A stretch of 25,508 bases of DNA from Nemertoderma westbladi (lineage: Eukaryota > Xenacoelomorpha > Nemertodermatida > Nemertodermatidae). Within the stretch, counting starts at the first letter, position 1. The number at the start of each line of letters is the position of its first letter. Below the pieces are notes generated by a model, which did not search any database, was not told the origin of the DNA, and saw nothing but the letters and a program-made list of their open reading frames with translations. Positions 1 to 10,045 of this stretch are shown in pieces. The translations under genes were made by a program, and so were the position numbers. Location of the stretch: NCBI GenBank assembly GCA_032718475.1, contig JAUCBJ010005237.1, positions 1-25,508 of the forward strand, given 5' to 3'.

Positions 1-971
1 TAACTATCAGGCGAAATTTTGCGAATATAATTCTGCACCGCTAGGTGGCGCTGCAAATTTTGGCTGAATTTTTTAGGTTTGTTATAAATAGTATTAAATT
101 TTATTACCAAGTAATTTCGAAAATGTTGTCTGATACTTTTATGCTGGGTGGTTATGTAGACACCCACAGAAGGTTTCCAGACTAATTGCTCTAAAATTAT
201 AGAAGTAGTAGGGTTTTGAAGTTGACAATTTCATAAAAAAAATATTTGGAGATAATCGACCTTTCATTATACATAGTAATAGTAATTTCAATACGAATCC
301 CTAAATGGAAATTGTTATAACTTGAAAACTAAAAGAGCTATTAAATAGCGGTTTTCAGATAAGGAAACACCATTCAATGGTGCATTATAATAGACCATAA
401 AAAAATTCGACATATTTTTGACCAAAATGGTGTACCCCCCCTTAAGCCACAGAATCTACGACTACCGGTTACCAATTCATTATCTAATTCTGTGATTGAT
501 AATGGCTGCGATCTGCAGTTGAAATATATTTCTCTTATATATACTTTATACCTACCGTACTGCCATACCGTTTCGAATTTTATATATTATATAGTACCTA
601 ATATACTGCTTGACAATTTTTATAACTCCGAATTAAACTTATTATTTTCTTACTTATTCTTACCCTTCATCATTAACTTTTATAAATAAAATTTCATATT
701 GTGTATAAAAAATATAATTTGTTTACTAATTTCCTTTATTTATTAATGCTATGTAAAATTACCTTTTCGTGCCTCGATCTAACTTAGTCACCACGCTCGC
801 TGCGCTCAGTTGGTAGATAAGATAACCTCGGAGAATCGCAAACAATAGATAATGTTTTATTTTTGTACAAGTTATAATTTGTTCACTATCAATCTAGAAT
901 AGACCAGTTTTAGTTGAAGTACGATTTATATTAGGTTACTGTCCCTTATTATCTGGGACGCTTTGTCGGGC
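1..971. other. AT-rich intergenic DNA, no gene seen
   Basis: No coding region, RNA gene or mobile element end could be supported here. The sequence is AT-rich, and the only open frame of note (492-689) translates to a low-complexity Tyr/Leu/Ile/Phe-rich peptide typical of chance frames in AT-rich DNA. The stretch around 300-450 has the look of an old repeat, with a run of seven C after a purine-rich segment, but no termini or target duplications were found. Confidence 0.5.
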
Positions 972-1043
972 TCCTCGATAGTATAGTGGTTAGTATCTGC
1001 GTCTGTCACATGCAAGACCCGGGTTCAATTCCCGGTCGGGGAG
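972..1043 (+). tRNA. tRNA-Asp (anticodon GTC), copy 1
   Basis: This 72-nt gene folds into a full cloverleaf. The acceptor stem TCCTCGA pairs with TCGGGGA (one U-G pair) and is followed by discriminator G, the usual identity base for tRNA-Asp. The anticodon stem TGCGT/ATGCA encloses the loop CTGTCAC, giving anticodon GTC. The T arm is CCGGG-TTCAATT-CCCGG. The internal A box (TAGTATAGTGGTTAGT) and B box (GGTTCAATTCC) of a Pol III promoter are intact. A TTTT terminator lies at 1052-1055. No intron is present and CCA is not encoded, as expected for a eukaryotic nuclear tRNA. Confidence 0.95.
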
Positions 1044-1051
1044 TTGTTTCC

Positions 1052-1055
1052 TTTT
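1052..1055 (+). terminator. Pol III terminator of tRNA-Asp copy 1
   Basis: A TTTT run eight bases after the tRNA end is the minimal Pol III stop signal. A TTT two bases before it may contribute. Confidence 0.6.
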
Positions 1056-1242
1056 GTAAGATGGCGCCTGGTAACTTATTGATAAATACTCACGTTGTTT
1101 TAGGTAGATTTCTACCATTATAAATGTTGCTAAAGTTAAATGTAAAATGAAAAGTTATCTGTTCATTTTGAGTTTATTTCCATTTTCCTTTGAATGAGCA
1201 TTAAAATTATTTTCTTTTATCATCTGGTACACATTGTCGATC

Positions 1243-1314
1243 TCCTCGATAGTATAGTGGTTAGTATCTGCGTCTGTCACATGCAAGACCCGGGTTCAAT
1301 TCCCGGTCGGGGAG
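1243..1314 (+). tRNA. tRNA-Asp (anticodon GTC), copy 2
   Basis: The 72-nt sequence is identical to copy 1, with the same cloverleaf, GTC anticodon, G discriminator and A and B boxes. It lies 271 bp downstream on the same strand. About 24 bp upstream of the gene is partly conserved with copy 1 (a shared ATCTGG.AC pattern followed by TTGTCG just before the gene), whereas the remaining spacer is not obviously alike. This suggests an old local duplication or selection on the 5' flank. Confidence 0.95.
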
Positions 1315-1322
1315 AGGCTTTG

Positions 1323-1329
1323 TTTTTTT
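1323..1329 (+). terminator. Pol III terminator of tRNA-Asp copy 2
   Basis: A run of seven T starts nine bases after the tRNA 3' end, a strong Pol III termination signal. Confidence 0.75.
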
Positions 1330-2451
1330 AAGGTCCCGGAAATCTGCATTCCTCAGCGTAAAGCAGCGGGCCATAACAATACATATTTTTTTCTATGGTG
1401 AAAAAAGTGTTGTCAAAAAGTTGTGACTTTGACCTGAAGATGAAGCTGATTTTACAATTGTCCTCATCAAACCTCTCGACCGGGACCCTTCCCTACACCA
1501 TGCCCGCTGATCTAGAATTGGTGGGACAGCGACACCGGGGTGACTGACCAGTGACCATACTCCTTATCTACGAGGTATTAGTCAGCGGCCGTCACAATTA
1601 TCTGACATCAACATAAAATATGTGAATATATGAAATTCTGACGTATCATATTCATGTGTCTTTTTTAATTCAGATTTTATATCGAACATAAAATGGAGTC
1701 ATGAAGATGAGTGGTGTACTTTTTAACGTCATTTTCACAACTTTTTCACTTCAAAATTATTAAAAATATATAAAATCGCCGTCATATTCACGTCAGAATA
1801 TTTTGATACGTAAATATTAAGTTATGACAACAACAGAGATAGGGGGAAATTGGAAGTAAATCCCATCTCGGCGAATTAATTTCAATTTATTAACAATTAA
1901 GGTTGCAGTGGCGCGTTATTATAACCAAAACAATAAACTAAAGTCAATAGAACAGGTCTCAGTGAAATTATAAACTGGGGATATAATCCAATAACAGGGT
2001 AGTTTATTAGTATTAGCGTGTACCTGTACCGTAACAAAAGGCAACCTTTATACCTCTAATAAGGCAAAATTAACTGTTGAAACCATCACTACCCTACTAC
2101 TACTAGGATCGGCATGCTGCATTGCAGCTGCATTTTTAAGAATTCTGTGCCGGCTTATCGACAAAATTGCACCGCCACAACTCCCTATCACCCATGACAT
2201 TTGCTAGATCATCCGCATCTTCAAGGCCAGTGTCCTTTAAGATGCGTCTCAAGAAAGTCATGGGCTGTCCACCATGCTTATTCACTCCATGAGGCTGCCA
2301 AAGTACAAGATTATGCACTGGCTGGTCCTGGCTGGCTTTAAACCTTACTTTGAACCTTACTTTTAAACTGCGAACTTTAGACAATAGTACCTACGCCTAC
2401 CCAGAGCGGGAGCGGTATAATGTGAACCTTGCTTGCTGGGGTAATAATAAT
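1330..2451. other. intergenic DNA, no gene seen
   Basis: Non-coding by inspection. The 1331-1600 part is more GC-rich than its surroundings (for example CTCGACCGGGACCC and GTCAGCGGCCGTCAC) and may be an old repeat, but no ends could be defined. The minus-strand open frame at 2136-2384 has no recognisable motif and was not called. Confidence 0.4.
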
Positions 2452-2520
2452 AACAGCGCATTGAGTATAAGTAGTAGAAAAGTGCTATATAAATAGTTAA
2501 GTATTATTATTATTATTATT
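2452..2520 (+). repeat. probable SINE/LINE 3' tail with (ATT)n
   Basis: The sequence contains GCGCATTGAG, then GTGCTATATAAAT, then a TATT/ATT microsatellite of six units (2503-2520). A GCGC-TTGAG...GCGCTATATAAAT block followed by (ATT)n is a common 3' end of short and long retroposons in invertebrate genomes, where the microsatellite forms during target-primed insertion. The body of the element upstream was not recognised, so only the tail is called. The hAT element begins 32 bases further on. Confidence 0.45.
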
Positions 2521-2544
2521 AAAAGTGCCTTAAACTCATTATGA

Positions 2545-2552
2545 ATTACAGA
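2545..2552 (+). repeat. 8-bp target site duplication, left (ATTACAGA)
   Basis: ATTACAGA directly abuts the left end of the element at 2553 and is repeated exactly at 3438-3445, directly after its right end. An 8-bp duplication is diagnostic of the hAT superfamily. Confidence 0.9.
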
Positions 2553-2600
2553 CAGTGGCGTAGCAACATTTTCGACTGGGGGGTGCAGGACCTCGAAAAG

Positions 2601-2620
2601 CCCCCCCCCCCCCCCCCCCC
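2601..2620. repeat. poly-C homopolymer (20)
   Basis: Twenty consecutive C near the left end of the hAT element. Such tracts are unstable and error-prone in sequencing, so the exact length is uncertain. Confidence 0.8.
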
Positions 2621-3387
2621 AAGGTAAAAATTTTAATTTTGTATGGGGAGTGAAAATTCTCTGTTACACCGATAAAATATATTATAATGAGAGTAGAGTA
2701 GAGTACTAGAGTAGAGTATCGCGGTTTATTTAAAAAAAAATGTACCCAAATCAAACATTTGGGCCTTCTTACCGGAATTTTCCCTCGCCTACCCAACTAA
2801 AAAATCCTGGCTACGGGCCTGCACCAGGCTAATACCTGCTCTAGGTCTGTTTAAGGCTTCCGTTCCTAATCGTAGTATATTGCTTTAATGCTGCCAAGTA
2901 GTGAGGCTGAGGCTGGCAACAGGCAACCACAATACAATATAGCTTTGGAGGCTCCTCCACACCCGTCCTGGTTTGTGGTTATGTTTACTAACATTGCCTG
3001 TCAGTGTGGCTGTTTGTGGACAGAGAAACACCACAGTAACACTACAACTACATTAATTAATTTATTAAATTAATTTATAAAATCCCTCTCTATTTATAAT
3101 GAAATTTGGTCCGGCCTCAACCACATTTTTTCAAAGGGGGAACTCCCCTCCCCTAAATCTGCCACTTCGCAGTAGAAGACTGTGACTTCAGGACTTACTG
3201 ATAACTTCCCCATAGCTGAATAGGTTTGATTTTGACAAATATTTATATTGTTTGAAATGTTTTTGTTTATTTTATAATTTGTCATTATTTTTTGTAGGCC
3301 TACATATAAGAAATATATTTTTTATTTTCTCATGCCAGATTTTGCGCCCCTTCTCGGTGCGCCCCCTCTCGTATCACTGTGTGGGGA

Positions 3388-3403
3388 GGGGGGGGGGGGG
3401 GGG
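3388..3403. repeat. poly-G homopolymer (16)
   Basis: Sixteen consecutive G near the right end of the hAT element, in an orientation that makes it roughly the inverted counterpart of the C tract at 2601-2620. Length may be approximate. Confidence 0.8.
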
Positions 3404-3437
3404 CTGCCCACCCCTGTCCCCCCTAGCTACGCCACTG

Positions 3438-3445
3438 ATTACAGA
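3438..3445 (+). repeat. 8-bp target site duplication, right (ATTACAGA)
   Basis: Exact copy of the sequence at 2545-2552, directly after the right inverted end. It defines the hAT insertion boundary. Confidence 0.9.
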
Positions 3446-4527
3446 TTGGTATCCTTCCTCTCTCACTCCCAATGAAAATACAACTAAAATACCAAATCGT
3501 CTGATAAACTGTCTGCTGCCCCCAAGTCTGACATTTATTCTAAACAGTGTATATGTGTTCCAGAGCAAAAAACGAATGACGATTTTTGCCAACTTCAATT
3601 CAAAAGCAGTTATATTGATTAATTTTTTAGATTTACTCTAGATCTTGATTTGAAAATTTGTATTTTACATTTCTATAAGGCAGTTGCTAGTAGTTTTAAG
3701 TCATATTGTTGTTTCAATGCTATTAAAACCACTTGATACCTAACTATCACTTAATAATGGGGTTCACAACTCAATTTCAAAACCAGATTAATTAAGATGC
3801 AATAATATCACAGAAACACAATGGCGTTTATAGAATTCAATTAGATGCTAAAATAGCCGAGATATTGGTGTTTTCAGTTGAAAAATTATTCAAAATTTGA
3901 AAATGATCTGTGATTGGTTGTAAGTGAGTGATCACTGTATGCCTCCGAATCACATTGATATCAACATTCAGATACCTAATACCATCTTTGTATAAATTAG
4001 GCAGTTTAATAGGTTGGGACTTCTACATTAGTACTGTATTAGTAGTGTACATTCCCCGAGGGGCTTCTCGAGTTCAGGAACTCTCCTCGCGAAACAGGTT
4101 TCTCCCCAGCTGAGATTCTTTTCAGCCACCCGATTCGGAGTAAAGTACCTGCCCACAGTCGTGCATTCACAGCAATGCACCAATCCGTTCGTAATCAGCG
4201 TGATGGAATAACTCCACAGCTGAAACAGCGAGCCGAGTCCAGTTACAACCATGGGGAGAAACCACTGTATGCACCAAAATGGCCACTGCAGATGATCACG
4301 GCAGTCTGTGAATGTTGGAATATAGATACTGTACTGGTGCCGGTAGGTAGGTTATATTTTGCTGTATCACTTTACCTCTGTACTTTGTACTGGTGATTTC
4401 CTACTATTTCCGGGACCAGTGTGATTTCATCTGTACTTTATAGTTAGAAGTCTACTGGAACTGATAGGCATATATATTTCACTATATCGACATTATCGAG
4501 GCCTATTCGTACAAAACACCCCATACA
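3446..4527. other. intergenic DNA, no gene seen
   Basis: The DNA between the hAT element and the piggyBac remnant is AT-rich in its first half and moderately GC-rich at 4050-4300. The overlapping opposite-strand open frames at 3928-4113, 4028-4252 and 4175-4396 have no recognisable domain. It may include the 5' flank and end of the piggyBac element, but no TTAA-flanked inverted terminus was recognised. Confidence 0.35.
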
Positions 4528-6010
4528 ATATGATGGCTTTGATGTTGAAAGCGATGATGAGAAGTCTTCCAATGAAAATGAAGATGATGTCAATGAGTCC
4601 ATAGGGTGTAACTGCAGCGATTCGAGTAGCTGCGGTGATTACAGTAGCAGTAACAACTCTGCATTGGGTATTGGGCGAGGTTTGGCAATTTGTTAATCCA
4701 ATGAGTGATACCGGTACCGCTTCTGGTGCTAATTTAGATTTTACACCAACACACTCTCCAGGTTGGTGACCAGGAATTACTAAACCTTCCGACCTGGGCA
4801 CTGAAGCTGTGAACTATTTAGAAATATTTCTTCCCAACGACCTTTTTGTTTCGATCATAGACTGGACCAATAAGAGAGCGAAGTTGCTGCATGAAGAAAA
4901 ACTGAGCAAAGGAGAGCCGACAAAGAACTGATTTTTGATTATTGATAGTAACAATGTGTTGGCAAGATAAGTTATTTTTGGTAAAATAAACTTATCATTC
5001 GAGGTTAAGAACCCTAGATCCCTTCCTATAATAAATGTACCAAGAACTGGAAAGATGTTTCTAAACCGAAAATGATGAAGTTTATTAGTCTTACACTTCA
5101 GATGGGTATTATTAGAAAGCCGTGAGATTGTACTGGGAAACAAATTCTCAAATGTGTACTCCGTTTTTTTATCGCCTAATTCGATGAGCAGAGATCAATA
5201 CCTTGCCATTTTGAAGTAATTCGTTTCGCCAACCAAGATGATGTCATCAAAGAAGTAAAAGAATCTCGAGTAGCAACCTTTCTGACAATGGTGGACACCA
5301 TTTGTAAACAGTATATACCTGATATGAACCTTGCTCTCGATGAAGCCCTTATTCTACATAAGGGCAGATTGGGATTCAAGGTGTTTATTCAAAAAAAGCT
5401 TGCAAGGTACGGAATAAAGGAGTTCATTTTATGTGATTTTATGGGGTACATGTTGTCAGCAATGTTGTATTTCGGCCCTAATAGTACACTGGTCCTGGTA
5501 CTCGTCACTGGTACTCAAACATACTGAAAATATTGTGGTGCTGATGCTCAAAAACGCAAAACTACTTGGGTAGGGATATGTAGTACACATAGACAATTGG
5601 TATACCAGTGTTCGCCTAGCTACCTACCCAATGGATAACTCAACTGGTATGCGTGGGACTATCCATCCAGCTCGTGGGATTCTCGATGAATTTACAAAGC
5701 GGAAGCAGAAGCCGATAAGTTGTTTTTTTTATGAGAAAGGGGTTGCTTCTTGGCGTTAAATTCACCGATAAACGCGATGTTTATGTGCTATCAACTGCTG
5801 ACAAGGCTGGATTGGTTCCAAAGTCTCGTATAGTGAGATTTGGGGAAACCGTGGATTATGAGAAGCCAGTTACCATTGAGAAGTACAACAAGTTTATGGG
5901 AGGAGTTGATATTCAGGATCAACTGATTCACTATTACAATCCAGTGAGACGCAGCCAAGCTTGGTTTAAGAAGATGGAATAAATATGATTATGCGTCTAG
6001 CTATCATAAA
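4528..6010 (+). pseudogene. decayed piggyBac-type transposase (DDE_Tnp_1_7)
   Basis: Short blocks in all three forward frames follow piggyBac transposase order. There is an acidic N-terminus (Asp/Glu/Ser-rich, from 4531). A block ending in Asn-Lys-Arg-Ala (~4811-4881) looks like the conserved segment before the catalytic core, and MSRDQYLAIL follows at ~5184. The core, open at 5276-5526, holds LALDEAL (Asp codon 5339-5341), KGRLGF and LCDFMGY (Asp codon 5435-5437). A DNWYTS block begins at 5592. KRDVYVLSTA and YNKFMGGVD (Asp codon 5908-5910) lie in the open frame 5731-5982. The three expected catalytic Asp codons can therefore be seen, but stops and frameshifts separate the blocks, for example around 5524-5590, near 5720 and after 5980. 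In the family this enzyme cuts and pastes at TTAA. This copy cannot encode a working protein. Confidence 0.8.
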
Positions 6011-6123
6011 ATTTAGTATCTTGCTTAATGAGGAGACTTCAATTACTTCCGTTGACAAAATTGCTACAAATGAAAATTTATAGAACTCTTCCCATATCAA
6101 AATCTCAAAATATTGTTATAAAA

Positions 6124-6150
6124 AACTGGCCTCTTTTTAAGAGGCCAGTT
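6124..6150. repeat. perfect 12-bp stem hairpin
   Basis: AACTGGCCTCTT and AAGAGGCCAGTT are perfect inverted repeats separated by TTT. The hairpin lies about 115 bp past the last piggyBac-like block and contains TTAA at its centre, the piggyBac target. It could be a terminal or subterminal repeat remnant, or chance; no second copy was found. Confidence 0.5.
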
Positions 6151-6850
6151 CAAGTGACCTGTTAGGCCGTATAAATATAGTAGGCCATGCATATATCAAG
6201 GTGAAGGGGTTTTTAACCTTCAAGTGATTGGTGTTGCGCTCAGTGTGCCACAGAAGAAAGGGAAACAAAGTACAATAGTGCTCCGGTAGTTCTATTGCCA
6301 AAAAAGTCGATAGAAGGAGAGTCCAGTCGACAAATATCGACCGAGAATAGTTGCCATGTTTGCCACTGCAACTATGGCACACCTGAGGATATACGATTTT
6401 ACAGTTTTGGATCTGTTGTACGAAGCACAAATAACAAAACTCAAATACACACAACTACAAAAACAAAATAATCAAAACACAAATAATACTTATTCTAAAA
6501 CTATACAACATAAACCAGATAATAATACTATAATCAATGAAAAGTATCTTCAACAGTAATTCTATGAATCATTAACTTGTATATAAATAATTAAACAATT
6601 ACTAATTTAAATACGAATTAAAATACTTTTTTTAGTGTCTGGTGCCATGGAAAGTGCCTGTGTTTCTATCAGTTAAAGAAGAGAGAAGGCGACCATATGG
6701 AGTGGATGTGCTGCACTCATGTAGAGGCTTTGCCCTTAAAGTCGTTAAAAAGAAAGAAGTAAAACTCATATACTGGACTCATATACTGGAATGAACGTTT
6801 TTAATATTTTACAATATACTTATAATTATAATTAGATTGATTAATTACTC
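6151..6850. other. intergenic DNA, no gene seen
   Basis: No supported gene. The plus-strand open frame 6356-6559 has a low-complexity Asn/Thr-rich end and the minus-strand frame 6137-6454 has no motif. A 13-bp direct duplication of ACTCATATACTGG lies around 6765-6792. Confidence 0.35.
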
Positions 6851-7500
6851 TTACAACAATAATTGTTCCACTATTTTTAGTATGTCAGTTTTTGTTTTTG
6901 CCTGTGCAATATTTTTAAGGAAGGCAATTCTTTCTTTATTATTGACAGTTTCAAAAAGTTCCAATGCCTTTGTATGTAATTCCTCCTTTGTCCAGTTTTT
7001 TATTTGTGCCATGCGAATGGCTTCATTCTCAGTTACAGGAAGTATTTGGTTTCGTTTGTCCTTGGAAAATCTAGGGCCCTTCATGACAATGTCAACCACT
7101 GCAGCCTGTAAACGCTCTCTCCCTTGACCATACCCAATACCCTTGACGGGTATTCCTCTGAAAGAATTTCTGAGAACCCTTTAGCACAACGGGTATTCCT
7201 CTGAAAGAATTTCTGAGAACCCTTTAGCAGTGGTTGTTCCATCTCTCTGATGAATTGTGCACCATGCTGTTCGTGGTGTGAAATCTTCTTTACTGATCTT
7301 TTTAAATGATTCACCTCTTAAATTAAGTGATAACGCGATCGTGAAACTTGTATTTGAGTTTAAAAAATCCCTAACGTGTGGAGGAAGGAAAATTTGCTGG
7401 GCCAAAGCATAGGCAGTAATTCTCTGATAGGTAGAATTGCTACATGCAAAAATAACTGGTGAGGAGTAGATCTGAGCAGTTTCTATGAACAGCAATTCTG
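6851..7500 (-). pseudogene. broken ORF of unknown family, 3' part
   Basis: Read on the minus strand from 7495 downwards, three overlapping frames (7181-7495, 7081-7314 and 6851-7099) look like parts of one protein. The last part has a charged, helical composition (KNWTKEELHTKALELFETV and onward), ends LKIVEQLLL and stops at 6851. A 43-bp direct duplication at 7146-7231 shifts the frame by one and explains part of the break. I do not recognise the family. Its position just upstream of a Harbinger remnant on the other strand leaves open that it is the second protein of that or another transposon, but no Myb/SANT signature was seen. It could equally be a captured host fragment. Confidence 0.35.
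7146..7231. repeat. 43-bp tandem duplication
   Basis: Two adjacent 43-bp copies (7146-7188 and 7189-7231) begin ACGGGTATTCCTCTGAAAG and differ only in their last two bases. Near-identity points to a recent duplication. Because 43 is not a multiple of three, it breaks the minus-strand reading frame that runs through it. Confidence 0.85.
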
Positions 7501-7591
7501 AACATCATTATGCTGAGGCACAATGTAAATGTAAAGTGGTACAAACTGTAACAGTGTACAGTTGTAAAGTGGTACAGGTTTCGTCTGTAAC

Positions 7592-7867
7592 TCACTCTAT
7601 AAACAGGCTCAATTCGCCAACAGTGACATACGTGCCATTCTCAATCTGATTCTCTACAAATGGCTTAAGAAGCTCCCACGCCAAACCATGAAGGACAATC
7701 TCCAAGGCTTCCCAGGACTTGTGGTGGTCAGTCGCATTCCTAAAATGCTGTATAGCTCGATCAGAGCAGTAGCTGTTCGTTAAAGCGTATCTATGAAACA
7801 CAATCTCCCATCCAAAGTTTATTATCATTGACAATATATTTTTTTCATAGTGCGCCCACCCAGGCAC
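7592..7867 (-). pseudogene. broken ORF of unknown family, 5' part
   Basis: A 91-codon minus-strand frame begins MPGWAHYEKNIL and has a mixed, protein-like composition (Trp, His, Tyr and Cys all present), unlike the low-complexity chance frames nearby. It is on the same strand and 97 bp ahead of the frames at 6851-7495, so the two may once have formed one gene. No domain is recognised. Confidence that it was ever coding is modest. Confidence 0.3.
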
Positions 7868-7892
7868 AGGTATGATTTTTTCAGCCCAGCTG

Positions 7893-8495
7893 ACATTTTC
7901 CTCACATGTGAAAATTCCTGCTCCTTACGGCGATACTACCTTAACAGAAAGGGGTACAGTAGCATTAACTTTCACGCAATTTGTGATGTAAAATGTTAAT
8001 TTTTGAATATGGTCGCTGACTGGCCTGAAAGTGCCCATGACCCCGTATTTGGTCCAATAGCTCACTTGGAATGGAGTACGATCAGGGAAAATGAAAGGAG
8101 CTAATTTTAGGCGATAGTGGCTATCCTTTACACCTCTTCTTTTAACTCCGCTTCTCAACCCAAAGACTAAAGCGGAAATTAAATACAACCGGGCGCAAAT
8201 CAAGACACGCAATACAGTTGAAAGGGCATTTGGGCAGTTAAAGAGAAAGTTCCATTGCTTGCATGGCGAAATTAGAATGCAGCCAGTTCGAGTGTGCCGC
8301 GTGATTTCGGCTTGTTTCGTATTGCACAATATTGCCAAAATAAGGGGTGAACAGTTTGAGGAAGATGAGAATGTGGAGGAATTAGATAACAGTGAAGATT
8401 ATTCTGGTTCACAAAATGGTCAAACATATCGTGACGCACATTTCATTGTTTCCAAACTACATATCAAACTAGCAAACCATTGTACTGTACTCTAG
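7893..8495 (+). pseudogene. decayed PIF/Harbinger transposase, C-terminal half
   Basis: Blocks in shifting forward frames match the order of a Harbinger (HARBI1-like) DDE transposase. SHVKIPAPYGD (7902-7934) corresponds to the segment after the first catalytic Asp, which is itself missing. Next come YLNRKGYSSINFHAICD (from 7937), LEWSTIRENE (~8068-8097) and GDSGYP with the second Asp (codon 8113-8115). After a further shift, YNRAQIKTRNTVERAFGQLK carries the catalytic Glu (codon 8220-8222) and is followed by ISACFVLHNIAKIRG. The final open stretch runs to 8495 and ends in an acidic tail. At least three frameshifts or stops occur. In the family this enzyme moves elements with 3-bp target duplications; no ends could be placed here. 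Confidence 0.8.
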
Positions 8496-8768
8496 ACTTA
8501 ATGTAAATTACATAATGAATGATGAATTGCACAGTATATTATATAAACAATTATATTATACTACTGTATATTTAGCACTGTTTTCAGATTCACAAATAGT
8601 CTCCAGAAAGAAAATATCCGCTGTGGCATCCACCATGTCATCCGGAGCCGCGGGAGGCAGCATACCAGTAAGAGCCGAAACTTCTGCTTTTGCCTTAATT
8701 GTCTTCAAATAGATAAGATAGCGGTTATCTCGGATCAACTGGCGATTCTCCGCAGTAGTAGGGGTTTG
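8496..8768. other. non-coding flank of the Pao insertion
   Basis: No gene is supported. The opposed frames 8515-8712 (+) and 8556-8738 (-) overlap and lack motifs. The sequence ends at the target site of the large LTR element. Confidence 0.35.
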
Positions 8769-8773
8769 GCCGG
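8769..8773 (+). repeat. 5-bp target site duplication, left (GCCGG)
   Basis: GCCGG lies immediately before the TG of the 5' LTR and recurs immediately after the CA of the 3' LTR at 20292-20296. A 5-bp duplication is normal for retroviral-type integrases. Confidence 0.9.
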
Positions 8774-10032
8774 TGTAAAAGCTTCTGTGGGATATAACTG
8801 GCCCCTTTGCTTCGCAATCCAGTTTCCCCCCAGGCGCTGGAATACTCTAAAAAAGGTTCTCTAACTGTATATATATTCCCCTCGCCCGCAAGGTACCGTT
8901 ACAGGTGTTTTAACGGACATAAAAGTCATTCTGCTATATACGTGTTTTAGCGGACATGGTAAGGCAAAAAACCCGCAATATGGCAAATACTTTTACACAG
9001 CTTAGCCGTGATGATTCAGATTACGACATCTAGCAGCTGGTTGCTGACATGGAAACAGCCATTGGACGCATGGTTCTTTGTTTGGCTTGAGCCAATCAGA
9101 GCGTTTTTTCCTGTCGACGTGTAGCTTTTCGGCCGATCATAAGGAGAGTGTTCAGTCTTACTGTTTTTACTTGGTACTTTGTTGTTATTGCTGTCTAAGC
9201 CAGAAACACCGGCTCTAGAGTTAATTCTTTTCATACTTTAAGAAGAAACATTAGTAGGCTTAAATTATAGAGCGTATGACTGTTATCAGTCAAATCCATT
9301 CACAATTCAATACTTTGTTGTTATTACTGTTCAACATACATTATTATACTGCTATTTACTGTTGTGTTTGGTTGAATATTATTTGGAGAACATATATAAA
9401 GAACCCAAATTTCCCAATTTTCTTGATACACTACAGGTTAGAGAGACGGGTTATATATATAGCGATTGCGACTTATATTGTTGTGGTTTGTAGTGAATTT
9501 AATGCTATTTGATAAGCACTACATTGGTCCGTTGCTATTCCCTTTATATATGATAAAATACATTGACGGGCGGCAAATTAATGAGCAGTATTGTGTGTTA
9601 CCGGTAGTGTGCATGATTGTGACCGATAACTAAGCATTTCCTAAAGAATGCGCCTCATACGTGAATCATAAGCCTTACCGACTTACCGTTGTGATTAGTA
9701 TAAGTCATATCTCTGTTTACTTAGATAGAGCGCCACGTCCTAAAGGAACTGTTAATATTTCCCGAAAGTAAATAATATTAGTCAGAAATTAATTATTAAT
9801 GATCAATCGAATAATACAATACCGTAAGCTTCACTGCAATAATAATCTAAGCCGACAGAATCCAGTCTCCCGGGATTATCCAGCGGGTGAATGGACGCGC
9901 ACTAGGCTGGCTTCTGCTAATGTTGTGTTTATTGGTATTAAATATTTGTCATCTTCTAAAGTATATTTGTAAACCAAAAGACATATAAATTTTGGCAGGT
10001 TAAACTGCTAAAGGTCTTCAAAAGCGCGTACA
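8774..10032 (+). repeat. 5' LTR (1259 bp, TG...CA)
   Basis: Starts TGTAAAAGCTTCTG and ends GCGCGTACA. The copy at 19033-20291 aligns at a constant offset of 10,259 with no difference noticed on reading. A TATA box at 9393-9401 is the likely Pol II promoter core. No canonical AATAAA was seen, so the poly(A) signal must be a variant. Small open frames inside (9016-9234 minus, 9276-9512 plus) appear identically in both LTRs simply because the LTRs are copies. Confidence 0.95.
9393..9401 (+). promoter_or_regulatory. TATA box in 5' LTR
   Basis: TATATAAAG matches the metazoan TATA consensus. Its position about 620 bp into the LTR would leave roughly 600 bp of transcribed R-U5. Promoter use is inferred, not shown. 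Confidence 0.5.
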
Positions 10033-10045
10033 ATAACAGTCATTG

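Larger units (their letters stand above)
2553..3437. mobile_element. non-autonomous hAT-type DNA transposon (885 bp)
   Basis: The element starts CAGTGGCGTAGC (2553-2564) and ends with the exact reverse complement GCTACGCCACTG (3426-3437), and it is flanked by a perfect 8-bp duplication. The inverted ends run on into G-rich sequence on the left and its C-rich counterpart on the right. Both arms hold long homopolymers: 20 C at 2601-2620 and 16 G at 3388-3403. No transposase is encoded; the open frames at 2539-2796, 3094-3285, 3252-3641 and 3374-3598 are cut by these repeats and carry no motif. Two further right-end-like motifs lie inside: GGCTACGGGCCTG ending at 2821, and a degenerate AAATCTGCCACT near 3155-3166. 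These suggest nested or composite hAT debris. It was presumably mobilised by a transposase made elsewhere. Confidence 0.85.

Noticed and set aside
780-835. tRNA-like A-box sequence (GCTCAGTTGGTAGAT) that could head a SINE
   Set aside because: No B box at the right distance, no cloverleaf and no tail found.
4493-5379. Minus-strand frames across the piggyBac remnant
   Set aside because: The plus strand carries clear piggyBac motifs; the minus frames have none and are shadows.
9016-9234. 72-codon minus-strand frame in the 5' LTR, repeated identically at 19275-19493
   Set aside because: The apparent conservation comes only from the two LTRs being copies; composition is not convincing and no motif is seen.
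9276-9512. 78-codon plus-strand frame in the 5' LTR (also 19535-19771)
   Set aside because: It is AT-driven and Ile/Tyr-rich, overlaps the likely TATA box, and is duplicated only because the LTR is.
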